Below, piece by piece: positions 24,441-37,417 of a stretch of 64,000 nucleotides of DNA. Both the position numbers and the translations under genes were made by a program. The notes beneath the pieces are model-generated. The model searched no databases. It was not told where the DNA came from and saw only the letters and a list, made by a program, of their open reading frames with translations. Position 1 is the first letter of the stretch. The number at the start of each line of letters is the position of its first letter. Source of the stretch: Strongylocentrotus droebachiensis (lineage: Eukaryota; Echinodermata; Echinoidea; Camarodonta; Strongylocentrotidae); contig JAVYIG010000692.1 of assembly GCA_035222895.1 (NCBI GenBank), positions 415,461 to 479,460 of the forward strand. The letters run 5' to 3'.

Positions 24441-27400
24441 TTCAGTCGACTTCTACCCACTCAAAATCACGACTTCAATTATAACATTCTGTGCGGCAGA
24501 AATCGCTGAAGTCTGAATGTCTGGTTATCATCAAGATAGTTGCATAGGCTTTATGTGACTTGTATAATGGCCAATCTCATCACATAGTTAAAACTGACGT
24601 AGCACAGCATCGGTCGATAACCATTTTATTCAGAACATATTAGTATAACTTTTAAATGTCTTCCAAACGATATATCTTAACGTGCAGGCCAATAGTGTAT
24701 AAAACAAAATTCACTTATATATCTTTTACCAGTCAGCGTTGGAACCCAATTATATTAATCAGATTATAATCGTAATAATAATTCATTATGATCACAGGAC
24801 TATAAAAACTTATATATATTTTCGATCAGTCAAAGTCAATTCTCTAAAGGGCTTTTAATTATTTCACAATTTTATACCTTAATGACAATTATAGTTCTGG
24901 TATATAGAAACCTTCCCGAATACCGAACACACGCATATATTTGACCCATGTACTCACAACCGTCTTAAAACATCGAAAATACTGCTGTATTAGAATTCGG
25001 CTGAAATCCAACGTCTGTTGAATGTTGAACCCTATGTTTGTTTCATTTGCAGGACGGAATATGAGCGGAGAGGAGAGTAGAGTTTGATGCAATTCAATTC
25101 GAATAATTTCAATTCAAATATTTTCTTTTCAATGCAATTTCAATATTGACGCGCGCAAAATCCGATATTACATTCGACAGGGCTCGTTCCCATTGAAGTC
25201 TATTTACGTCTCTCATCAGTCTACTATTCGCATATTCGCATTATTACAACAGTACACGGTATATGAACTGATATTGTACTTTGTTTCTTCGCTAACGTTA
25301 TGATGGTTATCGTGGTAGTTTGATGGTAAAGTTACCATCAGTGGTAAGTTTTATGCAACGGCCCTTGATGCATTTATGTTTTATTCGATAGGTTGAATAA
25401 TCTTAACTTGCATAATACATAACGAAGGTATAATACAGTCATGTATACATCGCATGTTTAACATGTTAAAGACCTCAGTTATAAAATATCTTTAAATCAC
25501 GACTTGGCTTTTCACTTTTCCAACACACAATGACAAACAAAATAACGACAGTGCAAACGTGCATGTATCAGCTTTTTACGAGAATCTGATTTTGCGCTTT
25601 ATGACCGTGTGTGTCTTACCAATTTTGATATATTATTACATCTATTTATCATGTGATCCTGGAAGAGTGTCTTATTATCGAAAGCAAGTTGCTGCATAGC
25701 GTAACTTGTTAACTACGTTATATTTCATTTATTGGCAAACTGGAAAAAAGCATATGTCGGCATAAAAAGGAAGGAGATATTAGCTTTTTAAATTTGCCTC
25801 AACGTGTAACAGTATTGATAATCAAACTATAATAAATTGTTTCATCGAATATTTTTGTAAATTCTGACTCGAAAAAAACCTCGCAAGTATTTCAATGTTT
25901 TGTTAAATTCTTTCCTGTGTTCATTGCTATTATATTGACTGTTTGCCTGTTCCTCCTTCTCTCTTTCTAATAATCTATTAGTATTTCCCAGTCCCCTTCT
26001 CTCTCTCTTTCTCTATCTCTCCCCTCTCTTGCTTCAATATGAGGAGGGTAGTCACGAACAAGAAACGACAATTAGTTGATGGTCAAGGATGGGCAATTAT
26101 CATCACCGACCTGTATACTGCAGGCATACCGTAGGCTATATTCTTGATTAAATTATATATTCTCATATGTCTTATTCAAGACGAAAAAGAACTAGTTTTT
26201 GTTCCAGAAATATCGTAATATGAATCCTTCATGATGCCCCCGCTGCGAACTTTTACCAATTTAACTCATCATGTTTAGAATAAGAGTCGTTATAGTTCAC
26301 ACATCGGCTACACGCCATTTCAAAGTAACATATCAGTCCCCACCAACCGATTCAATTTGGCTTGCTAATGTGCTCTAAACATCCTCAATTTGATGCGGCC
26401 ATTTTCCTATTTAATTCATCATCGACAAAATATAGTCAACGTCGGAACATCAGGGGATACTAGTCGATGTCAGTGGGGGAAAAAATAAAAGGGATATTCG
26501 TTCGACCTCCCGTCAGGAGCTCGTGATTACCTAGCGTAGCTGTGCCCAGGGTTCCCGCCGAGACCGCTGGACCAAGTCGACGTGACGTCTGCCTATCCAC
26601 CGCTAACCTTCGCTGATTAATGATCATTATCGGGGTAGACATGGAGTGGGGTAAAATGTGAATGATGGGGGAATTAAAAGGTATTATAGATATCCATGTA
26701 CAAGTACGTATACATGGATAGAGTTGAGCCTTTTCTGCAGCTAGGTGCGTACAGAAGTGCATTATGGCGATACCACTCGGGAAAGATTCCATGGAAGCAT
26801 TAAGGGCGTAAGGGTCGACTCAAAGGTTTGACTGTATCCAGCCTGGCTCGAATCTATACATTCACCCAAAGCGACATTACTTTATCGACTTGTCCAAAGC
26901 AATACTCGTCCTCATTTATTCTCCCATCACCCCCCTTCATTTAGCTTTTCATTGTCTGATTTGATCATAGATCTGGCTACGCCATTGGATTTTAATGGTT
27001 TAACTGATGGGGTTGGGGGCTATGGACGCGTTAATGTACCTTCCTCAGGGCAAAGTAAGATTGTTGACAGCGTCTTGCCCATTCTTGCGTTCAAGCCCAC
27101 GTCAAGTGCATTTCATTAATGGAGGAATTCCGCATGGGAAATTTTAAGCGTTTTTTTTTTGGGGGGGGGGGTAGAGTGAGAGTGCATGTTAATGGGCAGA
27201 GTGCTCGTTATTATGCTCGACCAAACCCCAAAACATAAGAGAATAAAATGACATGAAAATTACATCTTTCGATTCCCCGCTGCTAACGAAGTTTTTTCAA
27301 ACGGTTAGGCCACCTGGAAATGCAAAGCCTGCATTTTTAACTCAAAATCTTGTTTTAGTTTTACGTGTACTTTAAAAAACCTTAATCTTAATGTAAATCT

Positions 27401-28169
27401 GTATATTATTAAAAAATAAGTTACTGTAGGACTACATGATTTTTGTTTTGTACAGCTTATCAAAATCGGAAAAATACCTCTCATTCCACCGAAATGGTGG
27501 ACCCTTCCCTTTTAGTGTACAGTTGTACGAGATTGAGTTAAATTTTACAGCGCAAGGCGGTATATATAAAGCTATCTGCATTAAAAATATAAGTAATCCT
27601 AAAATGATTGGTCACGTACGCATGGGGGAGTTTAAGTCGACTAGATAATTAAGCTTCCCATTTTATACACCCGACAAGAAAAGAAAAATGAACGGAGCGA
27701 GCGAGCAGGGTAGTTTACAGTTACCATTCAGAAAGCAGACATAAATACATGAGAGCTGACTTGTAGACAAGGACGTGTTATTCGAGAATAGCATCTGCCT
27801 TTATTTCCGGAGAAAGTGAAATGCATGAGCTGGCCGCCATGTTCGCCTATCGGCTCCCATTAGGAAGCAGATTTGTCGCCATGTATTCGTTTCATATCTT
27901 TACAAAATGACCGGGGTCGATGCAGATTGTGCGCGCGAGACAAAGAGCGAAAAGGCGGTTTGCTACCAGGCAGAAACGTTCCGAGTATTAACGAAAACGT
28001 GTCATAATTCGAAGGTTGAAATGAATACGGACCTTTCTTTATCTCTGTGTCTACCCCAGATAAAAATGGACATAGTTGGCCGGGCTGACCAGTGTTTCCA
28101 CCAGAGATGTAAATACTTTGATTTCTATACGAGACCACAGTACAACTATTGATGGATAACGTGATCTGT

Positions 28170-28245
28170 TTTGGAGGGAGGAGAAGGAGGAGGAGAAGGA
28201 GGAGAAGGGAGAGGAAAATGAGGAGGAGAAGGAGAAGGGGGTAGG
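28170..28245 (+). repeat. GGA/GAG purine repeat
   Basis: AGGAGAAGGAGG-type triplet repeat on the plus strand. Confidence 0.9.
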
Positions 28246-29175
28246 GATTGAGAAGTTAAGGACATAAACATTACATCAGCTCGGTTCATTATGAATGAAC
28301 ACATACATCGCTTGTATAAACATTTTCATAACATTTTGGTAGAGATATTTCGTCCAGGTTTACTTCCAAGAAAATTTTAGAACGACTTGATTATGAATCA
28401 TATGTCGTTACTTCATCCTGTTGCTGATAATAGCAATATGGTTAGTATCATATTCACATAATAGAAACACTTTTAAAAAAAAATCTCCCTCAAATGTTTC
28501 TTCATCTTCTCTCTTTAATATCAATCAAATGCTACTTTTAAAACGTTTATTGTAATTGGAGATCATAAAACAATACAAAAGTGGCATTACCTACGATATC
28601 CTATGCCTCTCTGTATCACCTTACATGAACAAAGTACAGTGACATGTTGTCAACATGTGGGTTATTAACTTTTATTGCGATTACAATTCGATTACGGCCG
28701 GATTCGCGATATAATCGATTTTAAACCCAACACGTATGTGGTAGACATTACAACAAAGAACAAGTACACTCTCAATCACAATTAATTTATAAGAAACAGG
28801 GTATACTCTAAAAAAACTCCTCATGAATGTGTACTAGTTCCGTGGTAATATATGTGATACCAAGATGAACACAGTAGTTTAAACACCAACAAAGTTGTAG
28901 AAAGAATACACTCGATGCCTTAAATATTCAAATTATAATTTTTACTAACGAGACCGGTGTTTAAAGCCAAATGAAAACAGGAATTAAGGCGTGAAAAGAC
29001 TCATAGGAATATAAGTAACCATGTAGAAATATATATATGTCTTACAAATAGACCCTGTTGCTATTCCAATGCTCAATGAGATGATTTAAAAGGTATACAA
29101 CCGTATCCCTTAACCACTATCAACATAAGAAACCATCTCACCTAATACCAACAAGACATTTGAGAGAAATAAAAC

Positions 29176-29580
29176 CAGTGGCGGATCCAAGAATATTTGA
29201 CAGGGGGCGTAGCATAGCACATGGGTGTTTCCAAATCATCTTACAGGCAAAAATAAAAATGTTTTCGATGTATAAATGAGGAAAAGAATAAGTTATTTAG
29301 TGAATTAAAACTGATATGTTTTCCAGAGGCACGATCTTTTGCCTCTCCTTATAATTGTTATTAACTTGTAGAATATCAATATCAACATTTTACACTACGT
29401 CAAGCGCATGGAGACTTATATTGAGGGTATAATACGTTGAATAAGAATCTACTTATCATTATTACCGCTGGCGTAGTTTTTAAATGTTGTGCCTGAGGCA
29501 CATGTATCAAAAGGAATGCTACTTTCTACCCGAGGATTTGAGGGGGGGGGGGGTCCCTGGTTTCCCCTCGATACGTCACT
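29176..29580. mobile_element. Degraded hAT-like element, left terminus recognisable
   Basis: CAGTGGCGGATCCAAG at 29176-29191 is close to the CAGTGGCGGATCC terminus common in animal hAT elements, and is followed by GACAGGGGGCGTAGC. A possible decayed right terminus is CCCCTCGATACGTCACT, ending at 29580 after a G-run at about 29541-29553. No target duplication survives. The right boundary is tentative. Confidence 0.35.
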
Positions 29581-30639
29581 TCACATACATATAAAAATAA
29601 AGTACTTTTCCCCTTACCTCAACAAGAGGTATAGATACTATTGACAATGGCCATAAGCGAGAGATGTGCGGAAGACGGAGGCGGTGCAAAAAAGCACTCC
29701 TCCCCCTCCTTCTATTACCCCTATCGACATGGGAATCTCGTAGATATAGCGTGACATTTGGAAGCTATAAATGTCCTCACACGACAGCATCCATCAATCA
29801 TTCTGGCTATTGTGCGTTAACTAGATCTGTGATTGGTGTTTACAAACAGGTGTAACCATCAGAAGAAGCACAATTCTTTTTAACATCCAGTGTAGCAGTA
29901 TATTTAGATCATCTCATCAAAGAGAAGCTTGAAAGAAGCAGCGCTCGCATCAGGTTTTCTTTAGAGCGAGATGCGATCATGAAGAAAAAAAAATACCATT
30001 AATGCCAAACGCTGTCCTTTTGCTTTTAAGTTCAACACGACCACATTATGAAGATGAAACGAATTTTCCGCATAGATTAGATGGTCATGCAGGTATCTAC
30101 TTCTGATATGAACATATAATTATATTGCTACATGTGCAAAACATTATTACGATGCATTCATTCCTCGCATTTATGGGCGGATCATTAATAGCTGCAGGTG
30201 TTTTTCATAGGTCATAATTCTAACAAACCCTTTTGAGTATTTTTGATCATGTCAATTGATGTAGGTTATTAGAGTCATTATTATGGCATAAAAACTTGTT
30301 GTAATTTACTTTGTTCTAATTTCTCGCCCAAGTTATTTATGTGGTCATATTAACAACATAATCATCTCGTCTCATGTTTTCCCTCTCTATCTTACTGCTG
30401 AGGAATAATAACTCTCACTTTTTGTCATCTTCATAAAAAAATAAAATTGACGTTACATACTGTTTCATGGAAATGGATCTAAAATAGGCTAACAACATTT
30501 TAGTGCCTCTACAAAATAGGTCACAATGATACAGAAAAGCTATAATGTTATCAGTTTTAGTGGAAAAAAAGTTTGATCAAGATGAAGCGCTCAATATTTT
30601 CATCATTATAATATTAACTCTTTTCTTTAACAATAACCC

Positions 30640-30746
30640 TAACAATAATGATAATAATAATAATAAAGATAGTACATATGATTAAATAATGGTAATAACA
30701 TATTCATACAGCGCGTAATACATCGACGATGTCTCTAAGCACTTAA
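30640..30746 (+). repeat. AAT repeat plus dispersed CAGCGCGTAATACAT repeat
   Basis: A short (AAT)n tract at about 30648-30665 is followed by CAGCGCGTAATACATC and GATGTCTCTAAGCACTTAAC. The same combination, AAT tract then TAGCACTTAATACATC and GATTTCTCTAGGCGCTTTAC, occurs at 49633-49700. I recall this motif type as widespread in marine invertebrate genomes; that is recollection, not a search. Confidence 0.5.
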
Positions 30747-30793
30747 CAGATATGTTATATAGTCATGTATGTATCATATCTATTCATACGGCG

Positions 30794-31020
30794 CCTTTCC
30801 CTTTAACCCTCTCCCTTCTACAACTTCCCACCTACCGGCATAATGATTGCGTACATCCATTATTTCGGCCATTAACTGTATCGTCTATTCCTTTCGTTGG
30901 GACATTTCCCTTTAACCCTCTCCCTCCCACTATCTAATGACATCATCAGCCAATGCAACCACTATTGCTACCACTGTTTCATCGCTCGGGACCTCGAAGT
31001 TTAACCCTTTCCCTCACACT
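30794..31020 (+). repeat. Degenerate minisatellite with CCCTTTAACCCTCTCCCT core
   Basis: TTTAACCCT(C/T)TCCCT occurs at 30802, 30911 and 31000 (spacing 109 and 89 bp), each followed by a similar C/A-rich stretch. The units are strongly diverged. Confidence 0.5.
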
Positions 31021-34000
31021 GCTACTTACCACGCACCTAACCGCATCATGATCACAGTCATGCATTCATTAAAGCGCAAGCATCATCGGAAAGCTTTACC
31101 AGAGACAGTACACTAACATGGTTTGGCTACATGAACTGTGGCGGCAGAGAATCTGCATACATTAGATTGATTGGGTTGGCATACATCACCCACCCGCAGC
31201 CCGGATGTCAAAACCGCCTGTGGGCTGGTTTTCCATTGTCTCGGGATGCATGCGAAGAGGTGCCTCGGCCCACAAATATTACATGATCGCACCGATTAAA
31301 TCAATTAATATGACTGATCTGTCTGCCTTCATACCATGGGCTCATCAAAACTCTCGTGTGTTATTATTTGCCTATCGCCTCTAGGACAATAGACTCTCTC
31401 AATGGCTGAAGACAAAGGTAGTCCGAGTGTGTTTTCATGGCAATTGTGTGGACTTTTTGAGGCCGCATCAGTGGATGAAAACAAAATTGTATTGAAACTT
31501 AATATAATTGCGTCGTTTAAGGTCGAAGGACAATTGTGCGTCGAATTCATGAAAGAATAGTTACTCATCGACTACTATTTCTAGGCTTCTGCTTATTTTC
31601 TGCACCGTAAAGATACCAAGCATAAACTTCTGAAACATCAGTTTTGAGGCTTTTCCTAGTTTGTACGTGTGTGGTCCGATGAATATTTCAACAAAAACGT
31701 AAATTCCTGATAGTCTTTGGAAAGAAAAGAGTTTTCTAAAACACGACTGCTAAATGCTTTGTGCATGTACATGTATATGACATAGACGTGTTAATACAAT
31801 TCAAGTGGCCGCTAAAATATAGCCTATAAGCTTTAATAGTGTGCAGTTCGGAATTGATCATCGCCGGTAGTTTGCCGGGAACCCAAAGGAAAAATGGGTA
31901 CCATCCGTCATGTCAAAAAAGCAATTGCAACATGAATAATTGAGAAAGAATGACATTTGAGAAATACTTTTTACATCCTTAATCAATAATGAATGTTCAT
32001 TTTTCATTACTTATGATCTTCGACGTAGATATGATGAACTGCATGCGTTTAGAGTGCATAGGTTAGCACAATTTGAATTTCCATTTTAGTTTTTCATCTC
32101 TAACAATTCGCAGAGTATACTGTTGAATGCGGTAAGCGTTTTACTTTTAAGCAAAGAGACGCCCCTAACACGAGAATACAATTAATGTTCCAAAATTCAA
32201 AATAGATCAACATGAGTAGTTCAAGAATATTTACACATGGTGAACATAAAATGATCCCGTCCATAGTATGTACGGAGTCTATGCTATTATGATTGCAACA
32301 TTTCTCTTTTCAAAATAAATGTGCGATTTCGAATCATTCTGAGATGGGAAAGTATTCCTTAAGTGTTTTACATGGAGGAGTATTCCTCTCACCCCCCGAA
32401 AGCTATGCTAAATTATGTGCACATATGAACGTTTTTTTCCAATTACCTAACAGTACATTGACGCTATAATTGATGTCCGAGACAGAATGTGTGTGTTTAA
32501 TGACTGGCAATGTCTATTACATCTTTGGTGCTGGCCTTTCTCACAATCACAGCCAAACCATTGTAAAAAAAGAATCACGTTAAATTCTGACGTAAAACAA
32601 ACAAAAGAAATATTCAGGTTTCTTCTTAATAAGGCAAGCGATTCAAAGTAAAGGGTCCATTTTTATTTTGACACGAAAAAACCAACGATTCGCAGGGCAA
32701 CATTATTCCATCATTCAATTTATGCAGTGACAACAATGGCACGCCGTTAGCGAGTAATTCATAATATTTAAACTTGGGAGACTTTAGGTTTCGAGGTCAT
32801 ATCGCTGGCGAGACTGAGGACGATAATCCCATAGAAATTGAGAATCTAGTAACAGTCGCCAGCGGCACGCTGCTAGCAGATACGGCAGACTCCGTCATTT
32901 AGCCTGCGGCAATCTTGGAGGGAATCGAGACGATGTGAGGAAGTCTTGATGATATGGACAATGCCAATGTCAATGTCAACCCGTTTCTGGAAAACCTCAG
33001 GGAATTAACTCGTCAAGTGCCGAAATAGGAACGACGGATAGTTTGAAGGCGAATGTGATAGAAATGTGATGGATTTTGCTCGTATGGGTCTGGATGCTAC
33101 ATCATGCTAGGGGGAAGCAATTGCTGCATGAATTCTTAACATGAACTCGTGCCTTTAACCTCGTTTTGGTCTCCTTTGAAGATGCGGGCATGGCGTTCAG
33201 TTGTGGAAAGGTTTTCATCAGAAGTGTCAATAACGAGGATACCACCCACATCTGAAGCTCTCTCTCTCACTCTCTCTCTCCCTCTCCCCCTCTTTCTATT
33301 TTTGTGTGTCTCTATTTTCATTCTCTTGCGCCCCCTCCTCTCAAACAGATTTTCAAGAATATATATATATATATATATCTTTCTCCAAATTGACCCCATC
33401 AGCTTTTTAACTAAAATGCATTAACCATCATATTTTTGGTGTCTAAATAATTCATGTAATTGTTTTTGCTTTTTTGTATATGCAGTGTATTTGAAACCGG
33501 ATTGTACGAATGTAAGAGAGCAGACATTTACACGCGCGTTTATTTATCCTCAGCCCCCCCCCCCTACCCCTACCCTACCACTAAACACTATATGCCCACA
33601 ACAGAATCAGACCTTTTCTGCATAATTTCAACATCGCACATCAGTGGCTTTTAGCAGATCCACGTACTTCAGGAACTGTCGAAGTTTGACCATCGGAGTA
33701 ATTACTAAATGCATGAATTCAAAATGGAAATAAATATAATTAATTATACAAACGACTAAAGCTCGATTCCATGACAGCTCGTCTCAGGAAAAAATAATGA
33801 AAAGTCAAGTTTAGATAATTATGCTATACTCACAATTAGGTTTCCTACCCGTGTTGCGTACACTCTCCCACAAAATTACATCATTTTGAAGTAATATTGT
33901 TACTGATGATTAGTGTTCAGAACTACAGATAAGCTCTAAACATTCGTATTGGTTGTATAATTAATAGCAGTGACTTGGTTAAACCTCTATCTCCAAAATA

Positions 34001-35404
34001 TGTGAGTTTTAGACACCTATGCTAGATGTACTGTTATCATTTTGGTTATGGAATATTTTTATTTATTTCCCCTTGTTCTCTATTTTGTTTCTTTCATGCA
34101 TCAATATCGTGTTAACCTCAACGGAATTTTTCAAATATAAAGCCCCAATGAATTATTTATGTTGATTGTGTAATTTCGATTTATGAAAGATTATGTCACT
34201 AGAAATACCAATATATATAAATGAAAAGTACTGTAGATATTGACTCGTCTAGTTTATCAAATGAAATATCGAAATAAAAGTTCATTGAAATTTGCTGAAA
34301 TGATCGCGATATTTATATACTCGTTGGTAGTATGAACAGCTGCATGCATGAAAAAGTAATTTGACATAAAGACCGTAACCTTTATGGCAGCGTAAGCAAT
34401 GTCTTCATTTTGCTCTATACTGTCATATAATAATAACAGAGCTGCATCCAGAAGACAGGCATAATGCCTTAGACCTGAGATGATCTTTCTATAAATAATT
34501 GCATGGCCCTGTACCCCATTTTTTCAACATCATTATTATAGAGTACGTAATATTACAGCGGGGTCAAATGGACTTTATGATATAACCGCTGCCTATGTCT
34601 ATTATAGAATGGTAGCCATATAATGGTGCGGTAATGTCTACATATATATTATAGTACTTGCGATCCAGGTCATATCTAATAAGTCCCATTTTTCATTATA
34701 TGGTTGATATTGGTATTTTAGTAACATCCTTTTATGTTATTTCTTAGCTCTAATATCAACATTGACGTACATGCAACTGATACGGATTGTAATCTCGATC
34801 ATGAACAAAAAATGTACGTTTAGGTTATGATATTGTTATAGAACAAAGTGTGTCGGAATATCTAAAATCACGAACCATTAAAAGATCAATAAGAAATTAA
34901 ATCGTATAAGATTGGATATTGAAATATAATTTCAATATCATTTTGGCCCCTTCCCGTGTTTCGTTCTCATTTCTATCCTGTTTGTTTTATATGGGTATAT
35001 CAAAATTATTTCTACAATATCTTACGCAATATTGATATTCACGCATACTTTGAGTGTAACATGCATGCATACAGCATTCATGCGTATCATGAAGGCCAGG
35101 ACATATGCAAAAGCGCTGCCATTTTTATCAGATAATGTACAGCGAATACTGATCATACCATTCCTCTACTATCATCTTAAATATTTATACTCGTTTTAAT
35201 ATCACAATTCACCACCATGATCATTTGCTAATGGAGTCTCATCGATTTTTAATGGATAATTACAATTATATGACCTCCATTTTATAAGAAATATTGTAAT
35301 AAAACTTGAAAAGGTACAAATTATTTTCACTGTAAACAATTAAGTAGAACGCTAATCAGTGGGTTCAGGCCTCCCTACGAATATATTATTTGCATTACGT
35401 GGTA
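31021..35404. other. Gene-less stretch with candidate conserved patches
   Basis: Moderately GC-rich, non-repetitive patches lie at about 31090-31330 and 32740-33060. Apart from microsatellites, and a C run at about 33547-33556, nothing else is identifiable. Confidence 0.4.
33258..33380 (+). repeat. CT-rich tract and (TA)n microsatellite
   Basis: CT-rich at 33258-33300, a mixed T-rich spacer, then about ten TA dinucleotides at 33359-33379. Confidence 0.9.
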
Positions 35405-35800
35405 TTAATCCCGATCTCGCAAGTTGAATCTGGTCATGCAATTGCATTGTGAAAGAAACGGTGTAGAATCGATTAGAAAAAGTTAATCATCTAGCATATA
35501 TTGATTGGTGTGTACTGCAAGTTTCTGGAATCATCAAAATGATAAGAAAATTGGCCCAGTCTTTCTAAAGTTACAAGCACTGCACACAGAAAGATGTAAA
35601 CGGTGCTACACGAACATGTGGCATACAAATCCGTCCCGATTTTTATGTTACATTTCATACTTAGAATGTGAAAGCATTTGAAGAGCCATGCTGTTCAGGA
35701 AACATTTTTTATCTGATGTTCTCCCACACTTTGCATAATAACAATGATAACGCTCATAAATTAGTTTTCACCTCTTATCAGAACTCAACCTTCTCTTTAA
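35405..35800 (-). mobile_element. Reverse-oriented copy of the 395-bp TTAA/AGATGAAG MITE
   Basis: Read on the minus strand it parallels the element at 40180-40574 along its whole length: TTAAAGAGAAGGTTGAGTTC at the right edge (TTAA 35797-35800), then AACATCAGATA, GCATGGCTCTTCAAAT, ACATCTTTCTGTGT, ATCATTTTGATGATTCCAGA and the CAACTTG terminus. The left terminus (near 35405-35430) is degraded relative to the 40.2-kb copy. Lengths are nearly equal (396 versus 395 bp). It lies in the long receptor intron. Confidence 0.75.
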
Positions 35801-36636
35801 TAGTCAATATATTTAGAGTTGCTTTCAGTCATACTCTGAGATATCATTTACCTGATGATTATAGGTCTCTATAAAAACCTATAATACACGAAACCTCATA
35901 AATTTCCATTACAAATTCTGTTCATCGTACCAACATGGAGTGTTACTGTATAATAAGCAAATCATTCGGTAACGTTTTGTATCACAGTAACCAAATAGTT
36001 GCAGCTTCTAAGTTGTTAATGCTGTGTCTGTGCCATGAGTGTCTATTATGATCGCCTGTACTTTCCGCTGATGACCGACAAAAGAAGCGTTCGCTAATTT
36101 GCCAGACGATGGAACGAGTGAGAGTGTCGTTAGGGAGATTTAGGAGCCGCAACCATCCATCAAATACACCATCATCCCGCTATACCCTCGGACGCTCACT
36201 AATTTTTTCTGCATTTGTCGGCAATTTGTCTCCTGGATTGGCACCTGGGGGGAGTTTATCTAAGAATGTATTTGTCTAGATGTAGATATGTGTTTCCCTC
36301 AGACACCAATGTTAAATAAAACTGAGAGGAATATAAAGACATTATGAATATTTGAATGTGAATGATTGAGCGTTTACTTACCAACTTGTGAAGTTAAAAC
36401 ATATATCGTGTTTGGACGTTTGTTATCGTCTTAACCTTTCAAAGTTTTTTAATTTTCGTTATCCTCGTCAACATATTACAGATTTTTACGTGATTTGTTT
36501 GCTTACAACAATGACTATTAGAAATCATAAATACCAACAGAATAATACAGGATTTATTTCAAAACTACAGTTTAGTAAATGTACAAGAAATCGTTGTGAA
36601 GAATGATAAAGGTTTTTAAAAAAAAACGTATTTTTC
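35801..36636. other. Start of the receptor's long intron
   Basis: Intronic DNA immediately downstream of the donor (minus-strand sense). A non-repetitive, CpG-containing patch at about 36050-36250 could be regulatory. The frame at 36388-36606 (plus) has no recognisable features. Confidence 0.4.
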
Positions 36637-36643
36637 ACTTACC
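36637..36643 (-). other. Splice donor ending the receptor exon (GTAAGT, phase 1)
   Basis: On the minus strand the coding sequence reads CTGG and then GTAAGTGAAA. GTAAGT is a near-perfect metazoan donor. It falls exactly where the open frame would otherwise end after two more codons, and where the Cache-like similarity is still continuing. The last exon base is 36643. The intron splits a codon after its first base. Confidence 0.8.
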
Positions 36644-37417
36644 CAGACTTTTATCTCTGGTCTTGAGTACCTGAGAGACTTTCATCCTTGCTTGATAGAA
36701 CCATTCCGAATCGCTGGACAAATAAGGGTATGAAATAGACAGATCCTTCACATTAACGACACCATTGCTCTGACGATAGGCATACGGGCAAAACAAAGTA
36801 TAATTGCTGAATTCATTCTGGTCGTAGCAATTGCCGAATGCGAATATTTTAGGGTCGTTCTCGACGTTGGAAACGACGACATTGTAAAAGAAATCCTCGT
36901 TGTGATGGATCTCCTCCAGTTTCTGACTTTGCCAGATCCTAGTGAGCATGTTTGCCGTACTGACTGTCTTGAGAGCTTGGTCCATGTAGCGTTCTGGACC
37001 ATAGCTGACAGCACTCACAGGCAGGGTGACAGCCCATGTGCCTTTCTTACAGGTGTCTACGTTCTCTTCAATAGCGGCTACATACTGAAGGAACTTGGAG
37101 ATGATATCTCCAGGAGGAGAGAGGATCCAAAAAGGTGGGCTGTGATCGTCGCTGTGATCGTCTTTCTTATCTCCAGTCGACTCTTCCTCGAGATCTACAG
37201 GTTCCTCGGTGGCTTCCGTCAGGGGCTCAACCGAGGGTTGAACTGTGAAGTTCCTGGTAGGAATTGGTGTGGAAAGGGTAGAAAGAGTGGGAGCGTTCAG
37301 AGCAAATACGGCGTTAGCAGACACAGATATTGTGAAGTAAAACCACAGTGCAAGTAGGAGGTAGAAAAGGTTTTCGATTCTTGTCTTACGATGGATACCG
37401 TTCAATCTTCCTGCCAT
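36643..37417 (-). CDS. First coding exon of a GPR158/GPR179-like orphan class C GPCR (Cache domain)
   Basis: The exon encodes residues 1-258 of a membrane receptor. The start is the ATG at 37415-37417 (AACATGG context, A at -3 and G at +4). The frame runs further upstream only to a TTG (37460-37462) and a TGA (37466-37468). Residues 1-16 are basic, 17-34 are hydrophobic (LFYLLLALWFYFTISVSA) and likely a signal peptide cleaved near residue 36. Residues 43-95 are a Thr/Pro then Asp/Glu-rich linker. Residues about 100-246 resemble the extracellular Cache domain of GPR158, GPR179 and fly CG31760: an ANMLTRIWQ helix, FFYNVV, VENDPKIFAFG, LFCPYAYR and a closing EWFYQARMK. Cysteines are at 123, 197 and 210; N-glycosylation sequons are at N56 and N205. 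The exon ends CTGG|GTAAGT in phase 1; reading on gives two codons and a TGA, so this is not the true end. The known family continues with a Cys-rich stalk and seven membrane helices, which are not seen here. In mammals the GPR158 Cache domain binds glycine; the ligand here is unknown. Family assignment is by recalled motifs, not alignment. Confidence 0.8.

Larger units (their letters stand above)
20121..29175. other. Gene-less stretch with patches of less AT-rich sequence
   Basis: Includes the minisatellite at 23.9 kb. Patches at about 22135-22340 and 27810-28150 stand out in composition. The latter holds overlapping frames of 81 codons (plus) and 92 codons (minus), neither recognisable. A G/T run lies at 27151-27172. 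Confidence 0.4.

Noticed and set aside
26460..26792. 110-codon minus-strand frame
   Set aside because: No recognisable domain, no convincing splice sites, and overlap with AT/CT-poor unique sequence only; chance length is likely.
1..36636. Additional minus-strand exons of the receptor
   Set aside because: I looked for a W.xPYFDC-type block expected after the Cache exon near plus-strand GTCCA sites and found none. By eye this is not exhaustive, so absence is only provisional.
36902..37357. 151-codon plus-strand frame opposite the receptor exon
   Set aside because: Antisense shadow of the real minus-strand exon, which has motif, signal peptide and splice support.
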